From positions 1 to 13,663 of the forward strand of contig PWZG01000438.1 in NCBI GenBank assembly GCA_003567575.1: 13,663 nt of DNA. The letters are read 5' to 3'. The notes under the pieces were generated by a model. That model was not told where the DNA came from. It searched no databases and worked only from the letters and a program-made list of their open reading frames with translations. The position numbers and the translations under genes were made by a program. Source of the DNA: PVC group bacterium. Its GTDB lineage: Bacteria; Verrucomicrobiota; Kiritimatiellia; CAIKKV01; PXCX01. This document shows, piece by piece, positions 1 through 6,020 of this stretch. Position 1 is the stretch's first letter. The number at the start of each line of letters is the position of its first letter.

Positions 1-191
1 CAACCGGGCGGACCGAACAGGATCAGGCTGCCGACGCGATCGGCGAGAATGGCGCGCCTCAGCAATTTACCCGGGGCCAGCAGATGGCGTTGGCCAACCA
101 CATCGTCCAGTGTTTGCGGACGCAACCGGGCAGCAAGCGGCATGCGTTTGCGATCGGCTGCCGCCGTGGTGTGCTTGCCAAAAAGTTCCAT
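1..191 (-). CDS. rarA: RarA/MgsA replication-associated recombination ATPase, N-terminal part (runs off window edge)
   Basis: RarA (MgsA) is a cytoplasmic AAA+ ATPase of the clamp-loader/RuvB-like superfamily that acts at stalled replication forks. Only 63 codons are in the window. The peptide starts MELFGKHTTAADR-like, goes through PLAARLRPQTLDDVVGQ and HLLAPGKLLRRAI, and ends at LILFGPPG, the beginning of the Walker A loop. This N-terminal order (PLAxRxRPxTLDxxVGQ, then LxPGKxLRRAI, then SLILxGPPG) is characteristic of the family. The ATG at 191 is preceded by a good GGAGG Shine-Dalgarno (200-204, 8-base spacing). The start lies just downstream of the structured RNA at about 208-389, so the gene may be read through from that RNA or from its own promoter. 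The C-terminal two-thirds are outside the window, so intactness cannot be judged. Confidence 0.92.
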   Translation of the reverse strand, partial: MELFGKHTTAAADRKRMPLAARLRPQTLDDVVGQRHLLAPGKLLRRAILADRVGSLILFGPPG

Positions 192-207
192 GCCTCGGTC
201 CTCCGCC

Positions 208-389
208 AAAAAAAATACCCCGCAACCCGTCGCAAAGGCATGGTTCTCTTGACCTCGACTCGCGAGGTGGGTGCTCTAAACAATGGGTTCACAGTCCCCG
301 CGTTTCCGCGGGGCGTTGGGTCGCCATTGTGCTCAAGCTCCCTTACAATCGATACAAAGGGTAAGAGAAACGCCTATACACGAACAGGG
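208..389 (-). ncRNA. ssrS: Structured RNA, probable 6S RNA, upstream of rarA
   Basis: 6S RNA binds the housekeeping RNA polymerase holoenzyme by mimicking an open promoter. Seen in the sequence, minus strand: a closing stem GTTTCTCTT / AAGAGAAC extended outward by AGGC / GCCT (372-375 with 236-239); a 5'-side hairpin CCCTT...AAGGG; an apical stem ACAATGG / CCATTGT; an innermost helix CCCCGCG with a GAAA tetraloop and CGCGGGG (296-313); and a 3'-side hairpin ACCTCG...CGAGGT. The GNRA loop exists only on the minus strand, which decides the orientation. A T8 run at 208-215 could end the RNA. With the promoter predicted at 396-423 the transcript is about 180 nt, the usual 6S size. From memory, 6S genes lie upstream of rarA in several lineages. 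No sequence signature alone proves 6S. It could be another structured leader of rarA. Confidence 0.5.
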
Positions 390-652
390 CAGGGTATTAA
401 ATTCAGCCGTCCCGGCAATTTAACCTTTTGGAAAAGAACAGTTTGCTTATGACTCTCAATACGCAGGACAGGAAAACCTAACGCCGGCGGCGCGCCGTCT
501 CGACAGCCGTAGCGACCATAAATACTTAACGCCGTTTTCCGGTAGATACTCGAATTCCATACCTGCACTAAATCCACGGACCACACCCCCGTAAGCAAGG
601 CGTTGATCAGCGAAATAAAACTATCTAAACACTTAACTGTTATCGGTTCCAT
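374..652 (-). CDS. Small hypothetical ORF between pheT and the 6S-like RNA, possibly a decayed FRG-domain gene
   Basis: I do not recognise an intact family. The ORF encodes 92 residues starting MEPITVKCLDSF from an ATG with AAGGTGGGAG upstream, 26 bases after the pheT stop. An in-frame GTG at 676 would add eight residues. Base composition is visibly less GC-rich than pheT, and codon choice differs. The first 24 residues followed by a VW...SIYRK segment resemble the start of FRG-domain proteins. In the middle, the reading frame one base over spells RGFSAG, so two compensating indels would restore an FRG-like core. The rest of the ORF matches nothing I know, and FRG proteins are normally much longer. 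It overlaps the proposed 5' end of the RNA at 208-389. It may therefore be a remnant or simply non-coding. Confidence 0.3.
   Translation of the reverse strand: MEPITVKCLDSFISLINALLTGVWSVDLVQVWNSSIYRKTALSIYGRYGCRDGAPPALGFPVLRIESHKQTVLFQKVKLPGRLNLIPCPVRV
396..423 (-). promoter_or_regulatory. Candidate promoter for the 6S-like RNA
   Basis: Reading the minus strand, a -35-like TTAAAT (418-423) is followed after 16 bases by TTTAAT (396-401), a five-of-six match to the -10 consensus. Transcription would begin near position 389, a little outside the closing stem of the RNA. The -35 is poor (three of six). The site lies inside the 3' end of the small ORF at 374-652. Confidence 0.35.
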
Positions 653-678
653 GCTCCCACCTTGTCCAACGTACACCG

Positions 679-3123
679 CTATTCCCGCAGGGTTACCCGC
701 AATTGTTTACTTACGACGTCACGGATCGCCTGATGCATCCGGTTCACTTCTTCGTCAGTCAACGTGCGGTCATCCGCGCGGTAGGTGAACGAATAGGCCA
801 GACTCTTTAACCCTGGCCCTATGCCTTTACCTGTAAATATATCAAATGGACTTACGAAAGTCAACTCAGGCGGCGCATTTTTCGCAATTACTGCCATAAT
901 CTGCTGATGGCTTATGTCCTGTTGCAGGATCATTGCCAAATCGCGGCGTACCGATGGGAATGCGGGCGCGGGTTTAAGTTGCGGCGCCGTTTGTTCAGCC
1001 GGCGGCAGTAACGGGTTTAAGGCCATTTCCAGGACGGCGATCGGCGTGTTGCAACGCCACTGGACCGCAATCCGGCCGGCCACGATACCCATCGTTCCCA
1101 GAAACTGCCCGCCCAGGCTGAGCGATACAGCCTGACCGGACTCGAAACACGAATGGGTCAGTGGTTCCTGATCCAATACCGGCGTTAACCGTGTACGTTC
1201 AATCGATTGCGCTGGTGATACCCGCTGGTGAATAACCAGGTTTTCCGCAATCCCTTTTAACCAGAGAAAAATTTCCTGGGCGTCAACCGGTCGCTGTTTG
1301 TCGAGGGGCGGACGTCCCACCGGCCCCATCAGACCGATGGCCAGACGATCCTCCTCTGACCAGCCGCCGTCCGGTTCACGGCGGAAGACACGACCGCTTT
1401 CGAATAACGCCGCCTCCACTACCTGGCGTGAAAGGTTACGACCCAGGGTTTCAATCATTTGCGGGATCAACGACGGCCGCATCACGGCGTGTTCGGCGCT
1501 GACCGGATAGGGTATGACCAGGCGTTCGCCGGCGCTATCCGGCATAAAGATATCGAGGAATTTATGCGATACGAACGTGTAGTTCATGATTTCCTGTAAT
1601 CCCATGCCGGCGAGACGGTCACGGCAACGCATAGCGTCGCGAACCGGGCGGTCGTCGGCCTCCGGGACGATGCGGGCAAACGGGGCGGGGGCCGGTATTT
1701 TATCCAGCCCGTGCAAACGCGCCACTTCCTCGATGAGATCCTCCTCGATAGAGACATCCGTCCGGAATGAAGGTGGCGTCACTTGATACTCGCGTTGGTC
1801 GGCGCCGGATTCGACGCCAAAATTGAGTGCGCGCAGGATGGCATCGATCTTGGTATCGCTGATGTCGCATCCCAGAACCGAACGGACACGGTCCGGACGC
1901 ACTCGTATCGGCCGTGGCGCCGGCCGTGGCGCCGCAACATCGATCAGGCCGCGCGCGCATTGTCCCGCGGCCATTTCAGCCAACAACGTGGCGGCCCGGC
2001 GACTGGCCCATTCCGTCCATTCCGGATCCACGCCGCGTTCAAAGCGGTAGGATGCTTCGGTGGAAACACCGAGCCGGCGGGCGGTCTGGCGCACATGGGT
2101 TGGGGTAAACGCGGCGCTTTCGAGCACGACGGATGTCGTATTCGCATCAATGCCGCTGGTTTCGCCGCCCATAACGCCTGCCACGGCCAAGGCATCCGTT
2201 TCGTTGGCGATAACCAGCATGGATGATTCGAGTGTCCGGCATGTCTCGTCCAGCATTGCCAGACGTTCCTTGTCTTTTGCGCGGCGCACCACCAGGCGTG
2301 TCCCTTTCAGTCGGTCACAATCGAACGCATGCAACGGCTGGCCGCATTCGAGCATGACGTAATTGGTGATATCCACAATGTTATTGATCGGTCGCACGCC
2401 GCAAAGCGTCAATCGACGTTGCATCCATTGCGGCGAAGGACCGACCCGGCATCCATCCACGATACGCGCCGTGTAGCGCGGGCAAGCTTCCGGATCAAGC
2501 ACATCAACCGTCAGACGTTCCGATATGTCTGGCGACCCGGCAACGGGTTCCGGCCGCGGCCACCGCAGGGGCAGTCCATATATTGCCGCGACTTCACGCG
2601 CCATGCCGATGATGCTGAGGCAATCCCCGCGATTGGGCGTCACCTCGATCGTCAACACGGTGTCCGGCGCTCCAATGGCAGCGGCCAACGGTGTGCCGGG
2701 CCGGGTTTCCGGCGGCAGAATCATGATGCCCGTATGGTCGTCGGAAAGACCCAGCTCATCCTCGGCGCACAACATGCCCTCCGACGTCACGCCGCGCAGT
2801 CGCGCGGTACGGACGCATACCCCGTTGGGCAGGCGGCAACCGTCGCCGGCAAAGGCCACCTTGTCGCCGTCCTTGAAATTGTCGGCGCCGCACACCACCG
2901 TATATTCGGCGCGTCCATCGTACACGCTGCAGACTTGGAGACGGTCGGCATCGGGATGCGCCACGATCGCGAGAACTTCAGCGACGCAAACGTCATCAAT
3001 GCCGGCTCCGTATGTTTCCAGCGCTTCGACTTCCAGTCCGGCAAACGTCAAACGGTCCGCCAGACGATTCGGAGAATCATCGACGGCCACATACTCGCGT
3101 AACCATGAAAGCGGTAATTTCAT
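679..3123 (-). CDS. pheT: Phenylalanine--tRNA ligase beta subunit
   Basis: PheT is the large subunit of the cytoplasmic alpha2beta2 phenylalanyl-tRNA synthetase. It holds tRNA binding and the editing site that clears Tyr-tRNA(Phe). The product is 814 residues, the normal bacterial length. It starts MKLPLSWLREYV, typical for PheT. In order it shows the EMAP/OB-fold tRNA-binding domain (about 41-150, with HPDADRLQVC and LRGVTSEGMLCAEDELGL), the B3/B4 editing domain (about 212-385, with INNIVDITNYVMLECGQPLH and ESAAF...R...STEASYRFERGVD), B5 (about 405-475), the catalytic-like core, and a C-terminal FDX-ACB anticodon domain from about 720 (FPSVRRDLAM). The ATG at 3123 overlaps the pheS stop as ATGA, so translation is coupled. 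The frame stays open upstream, but the family start and the overlap fix the start. Stop is TAG at 679-681. Confidence 0.97.
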   Translation of the reverse strand: MKLPLSWLREYVAVDDSPNRLADRLTFAGLEVEALETYGAGIDDVCVAEVLAIVAHPDADRLQVCSVYDGRAEYTVVCGADNFKDGDKVAFAGDGCRLPNGVCVRTARLRGVTSEGMLCAEDELGLSDDHTGIMILPPETRPGTPLAAAIGAPDTVLTIEVTPNRGDCLSIIGMAREVAAIYGLPLRWPRPEPVAGSPDISERLTVDVLDPEACPRYTARIVDGCRVGPSPQWMQRRLTLCGVRPINNIVDITNYVMLECGQPLHAFDCDRLKGTRLVVRRAKDKERLAMLDETCRTLESSMLVIANETDALAVAGVMGGETSGIDANTTSVVLESAAFTPTHVRQTARRLGVSTEASYRFERGVDPEWTEWASRRAATLLAEMAAGQCARGLIDVAAPRPAPRPIRVRPDRVRSVLGCDISDTKIDAILRALNFGVESGADQREYQVTPPSFRTDVSIEEDLIEEVARLHGLDKIPAPAPFARIVPEADDRPVRDAMRCRDRLAGMGLQEIMNYTFVSHKFLDIFMPDSAGERLVIPYPVSAEHAVMRPSLIPQMIETLGRNLSRQVVEAALFESGRVFRREPDGGWSEEDRLAIGLMGPVGRPPLDKQRPVDAQEIFLWLKGIAENLVIHQRVSPAQSIERTRLTPVLDQEPLTHSCFESGQAVSLSLGGQFLGTMGIVAGRIAVQWRCNTPIAVLEMALNPLLPPAEQTAPQLKPAPAFPSVRRDLAMILQQDISHQQIMAVIAKNAPPELTFVSPFDIFTGKGIGPGLKSLAYSFTYRADDRTLTDEEVNRMHQAIRDVVSKQLRVTLRE

Positions 3124-4151
3124 CCAATCAACTGCTCCAGCAAACGTACATCGTTTTCGTATAACAGACGGATATCTTCGATTCCGTATTTTATCATGGC
3201 GATTCGTTCGATTCCCATCCCAAACGCGTAACCACGCACGGTATCCGGGTCGTAGCCAACGGCGCTGAAAACGCGCGGATGCACCATGCCTGCCCCGGAA
3301 ATCTCGATCCAGCCACTGTTCTTGCACAACCGGCATCCTTTACCGTTGCAGCGGTGGCATGAAAAATCGTATTCCACGCTCGGTTCGGTAAAGGGAAAGA
3401 AATGGGGACGGAACCTGACCTTTACGCCGGGCCCCATCAGGCGCCGCGCGAAATAGGCTATATCGCCCTTCAGATCGGCCATGGAAACGTTGTCGTCGAC
3501 GTACAGACCTTCCACCTGGTGAAAATTGGCGCTGTGCGTCGCGTCGGTGGCATCGCGCCGGTAACAGCGGCCGGGCGCGATAACACGTACCGGTGGTTTC
3601 TGCCGTTCCATAACCCGAATCTGTACCGGCGATGTCTGCGTTCGCAAAAGATATTTGTCATCAAGCCAGAAGGTATCCTGAATGTCGCGTGACGGATGAT
3701 CGGCCGGCGTATTGAGCGCATCGAAATTGTGATATTCCGTTTCGATATCCGGGCCATCGGCGACGGTAAAACCCAGGTTAGAGAAAATATCGACTACATC
3801 CTCGATGACACGGTTCACGGGGTGACGCGTACCGGGCTGCCGCCAAACGCCGGGTAATGAACTGTCGAACATCAATCGGCCGGACGCCGTTGCCGGCGGC
3901 CGCGTCGCCGCCTGTCCCGCGGTTCGTTCCGCTAAGAGATCAGTGAATGTTTTTTTGAAAGCGTTGATTTCGCGTCCGACGGCGGGACGCTCGGCGGGCG
4001 CCACGTTTTTCAGATCTTTCATCAAGGCCGGAATCAACCCGTTACGCCCAAGATACCGCACACGCACCGCCTCGATCGCGGCCGTATTTTCCGCCGCCGC
4101 CAATTCCGCCAGCGCTATATCGCGTTTTTTTGTAACCGACCCGACATCCAT
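3120..4151 (-). CDS. pheS: Phenylalanine--tRNA ligase alpha subunit
   Basis: PheS is the catalytic alpha subunit that activates phenylalanine and charges tRNA(Phe). The product is 343 residues, the standard length. It has an N-terminal helical arm (about 1-85, with RYLGRNGLIPALMKDLKN), then the class II core: DGPDIETEYHNFDALN with DHPSRDIQDTFW (about 133-162), motif 2 region PGRCYRRDATDATHSANFHQ (about 193-212), and motif 3 GMGIERIAMIKYG (311-323). Four cysteines, C265, C268, C273 and C276, form the CxxCxGxGCxxC knuckle found in many bacterial PheS. The ATG at 4151 is chosen because AGGTGA lies just upstream. A GTG seven codons earlier is the alternative. pheT follows with a 4-base overlap. 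I see no T-box or Phe-rich leader peptide in the 167 bases upstream. Confidence 0.97.
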   Translation of the reverse strand: MDVGSVTKKRDIALAELAAAENTAAIEAVRVRYLGRNGLIPALMKDLKNVAPAERPAVGREINAFKKTFTDLLAERTAGQAATRPPATASGRLMFDSSLPGVWRQPGTRHPVNRVIEDVVDIFSNLGFTVADGPDIETEYHNFDALNTPADHPSRDIQDTFWLDDKYLLRTQTSPVQIRVMERQKPPVRVIAPGRCYRRDATDATHSANFHQVEGLYVDDNVSMADLKGDIAYFARRLMGPGVKVRFRPHFFPFTEPSVEYDFSCHRCNGKGCRLCKNSGWIEISGAGMVHPRVFSAVGYDPDTVRGYAFGMGIERIAMIKYGIEDIRLLYENDVRLLEQLIG

Positions 4152-4197
4152 TGGTTCACCTGTTTTTCGCACAAAACATTTTCAGAGCACGCATAAA

Positions 4198-4222
4198 GCG
4201 TCCGTGAGCGCTTACGCGACGC
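4198..4222. repeat. Near-perfect inverted repeat in the pheS / glycosyltransferase divergent spacer
   Basis: Left arm GCGTCCGTGAGC (4198-4209) pairs with right arm GCTTACGCGACGC (4210-4222), with one bulged C at 4217 and one G-T pair and with no loop. As DNA this is a 24-25 base dyad. It sits 47 bases upstream of the pheS start and 97 bases upstream of the GT2 start, so it could be an operator serving either gene. The lack of a loop makes it a poor RNA terminator. No regulator is encoded nearby. Confidence 0.4.
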
Positions 4223-4284
4223 ACACAAGTTGGCAGACTACCAAACCGGACGTTGCGTGTCGAGCGCTTTTTTAAGTTTTGGTA

Positions 4285-4312
4285 TTGTGTTGTTTATTTT
4301 TATCTGTATAAT
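4285..4312 (+). promoter_or_regulatory. Promoter with perfect -10, predicted leaderless start
   Basis: TATAAT (4307-4312) is a perfect -10 box. TTGTGT (4285-4290) lies 16 bases upstream as a weak -35, within an AT-rich tract that stands out from its surroundings. The ATG of the glycosyltransferase begins at 4319, exactly where transcription should start. No Shine-Dalgarno fits between the -10 and the ATG. Confidence 0.6.
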
Positions 4313-4318
4313 CGCGGC

Positions 4319-5095
4319 ATGAATTTGATAATTATTCCGACGTACGATGAACGCAACAATGTACGCCCGATTGCCGGGGCGGTGTTTAGCGTTTTGCCAA
4401 AAGACACGCACATTTTGTTTGTCGACGATAATTCGCCGGACGGTACCGGCGCTGAAATCGACGCAATGCGCAAAGACGATGCCGAGCGAATACATGCCAT
4501 TCACAACCGCGAGAAAAACGGGTTGGGCCGGGCATACATTGCGGGGTTCACCTGGGCGCTGGAACGCGATTATCATCGTGTTTTCGAGATGGACGCCGAT
4601 TTCTCGCATGATCCGGCGGAATTACCTAATTTTCTCAAGGCGGCTGAAGATGCCGATCTGGTATTGGGTTCGCGTTACATGGACGGTATCCGCATTACCA
4701 ATTGGCCGCTAAGCCGGTTGCTGCTCAGTAAAGGGGCCGCGACCTACGTCCGCTTGATTACCGGCCTGCCGGTTACCGATCCGACCGGCGGTTTCAAGTG
4801 CTACCGGCGCGACGTGCTGGAAGCATTCGATCTGTCGCGTATCCAGTCCAACGGCTACTCTTTCCAAGTCGAAACGACCTATACCGCCTGGATGCTGGGA
4901 TTTAGTATCCGTGAAATCCCGATCACTTTTTTCGATCGTCATGCCGGTTACTCGAAAATGAATTCGGCCATTTTCCGTGAAGCGCTCTGGATGGTATGGA
5001 AACTGGCATGGCGCGGCCGTTTCCGGCGCCGGCCGCCGCCGGAGGCGCGTGCAAAGGCGTCAACCATTGATGCATCCGGTCATGAACAACGCTGA
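4319..5095 (+). CDS. Polyprenol monophosphomannose synthase-type glycosyltransferase (GT2, DPM1-like)
   Basis: DPM1-like enzymes transfer a hexose, usually mannose from GDP-mannose, to a polyprenyl phosphate on the cytoplasmic face of the membrane. Membrane GT-C enzymes then use the product. The 258-residue product starts MNLIIIPTYDERNN. It has FVDDNSPDGTG (34-44), the metal-binding MDADFSHDP (91-99), LVLGSRYMDG (114-123), DPTGGFKCYRR (154-164) and the late HAGYSKMNSAIFREAL (208-223), which is typical of this branch of GT2. There is no C-terminal GtrA-like or membrane domain, so it is the single-domain soluble form. Translation from 4319 fits the family start. In-frame codons further upstream cover the promoter and are unlikely to be used. 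The gene overlaps the next one by up to 26 bases. Mannose versus glucose specificity cannot be settled from the sequence. Confidence 0.88.
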   Translation: MNLIIIPTYDERNNVRPIAGAVFSVLPKDTHILFVDDNSPDGTGAEIDAMRKDDAERIHAIHNREKNGLGRAYIAGFTWALERDYHRVFEMDADFSHDPAELPNFLKAAEDADLVLGSRYMDGIRITNWPLSRLLLSKGAATYVRLITGLPVTDPTGGFKCYRRDVLEAFDLSRIQSNGYSFQVETTYTAWMLGFSIREIPITFFDRHAGYSKMNSAIFREALWMVWKLAWRGRFRRRPPPEARAKASTIDASGHEQR

Positions 5096-6020
5096 CAACC
5101 CATCGGTAAAGCGCGTTCGCGTCATTGTTTTCCTGCGTAACGTCTGGCGTGCGATGCGGCCGGAACAATGGTCCAAGAACCTGGTGGTTGCGGCGCCATT
5201 TTTCTTTGCGTTAGGCGACCGGACACAGAGTGTTTCCCCCGGATTAATGTTGCGGTCCGTGAACGCGGCCTTGCTTTTTTGCCTGCTATCGGGCGGCGTT
5301 TACCTTTTTAACGATTTACTGGATATCGATGCGGATCGCCGGCATCCGCGCAAATGCCGGCGGCCGCTGGCCGCCGGCGATCTGTCGCTACGTGCAGCCT
5401 GGACAACGGCGGCCGTGTTAATGTTGACCGCTCTTGGTTTGGGCTGGTTAATAGCGTTGCCGCTGGCTTTTTTCATGACATTGTACCTGGCTTTACAGTT
5501 CGGTTACACGATCAGGTTCAAACATGTACCGCTGCTGGATATCGTGGTGGTCGCCACCGGATTCGTACTGCGTGCGCTGGCCGGGGCGGTAGCGGTCGAT
5601 GTGGTCATTTCGCCATGGCTGGTGGTCTGTACTTTCCTGCTGGCTGCATTTCTCGGACTTTGTAAAAGACGGCACGAAAAAATCAGGATCGACGACGGCA
5701 GTCTCTCCGGTTCCCGGGCCAGTTTGGCGGGATATCATCGCGATAGTCTTGACCGCCTGGTGATCGCGGTCGCAACCGCGGTCGTACTGGCGTATGCCGG
5801 GTATGCGCTGGCGCCGGAAACAGCGCGTAAATTCGGCGATCGCCGATTGTTGGCGACGTTGCCGTTCGTCGTTTTCGGCGTGGCACGCTACCTGGTCCTG
5901 GTTTTCCGCCGGAATATGGGGGACCGGCCGGAACGTATTCTGGTCCGGGATGTGCCCACCTTGCTCAACTTGGCGCTTTACAGTGTTGCCGTGTTCTGGT
6001 TGACGCTTTTACTACCGTGA
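5070..6020 (+). CDS. UbiA-family prenyltransferase, decaprenyl-phosphate phosphoribosyltransferase-like
   Basis: The family transfers groups to or from polyprenyl substrates inside the membrane. The relevant subgroup (mycobacterial Rv3806c type) makes polyprenyl-phosphoryl-5-phosphoribose from PRPP. The product is 316 residues, strongly hydrophobic, with about eight or nine membrane segments. The first aspartate-rich motif reads NDLLDIDADRRHPRKCRRPL (81-100) and continues AAG. The NDxxDxxxDxxHPxKxxRPxAxG pattern is diagnostic for the phosphoribosyl subgroup rather than for ubiquinone or heme enzymes. A second conserved stretch, LLDIVVVATGFVLRALAGA, follows after the middle helices. Start is uncertain: ATG 5070 or ATG 5082 (four residues shorter), neither with a strong Shine-Dalgarno. 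Both overlap the GT2 gene, implying translational coupling. The 3' end overlaps the opposite-strand radical SAM gene. No DprE1/DprE2 partner is in view. Confidence 0.85.
   Translation: MHPVMNNADNPSVKRVRVIVFLRNVWRAMRPEQWSKNLVVAAPFFFALGDRTQSVSPGLMLRSVNAALLFCLLSGGVYLFNDLLDIDADRRHPRKCRRPLAAGDLSLRAAWTTAAVLMLTALGLGWLIALPLAFFMTLYLALQFGYTIRFKHVPLLDIVVVATGFVLRALAGAVAVDVVISPWLVVCTFLLAAFLGLCKRRHEKIRIDDGSLSGSRASLAGYHRDSLDRLVIAVATAVVLAYAGYALAPETARKFGDRRLLATLPFVVFGVARYLVLVFRRNMGDRPERILVRDVPTLLNLALYSVAVFWLTLLLP

Noticed and set aside
374..652. Small ORF considered as ZapA, which often lies between pheT and 6S RNA
   Set aside because: The residues do not show the ZapA N-terminal beta strands or the C-terminal coiled coil, so the name would rest only on position.
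2329..3102. 257-codon open frame antisense to pheT
   Set aside because: It lies wholly inside an unmistakable pheT on the other strand. The composition is that expected of a GC-rich shadow frame, and there is no recognisable domain.
4152..4318. T-box riboswitch or phenylalanine leader peptide ahead of pheST
   Set aside because: No T-box core sequence (AGGGTGGNACCGCG-like), no Phe-rich short ORF and no terminator hairpin with T-run is present on the minus strand.
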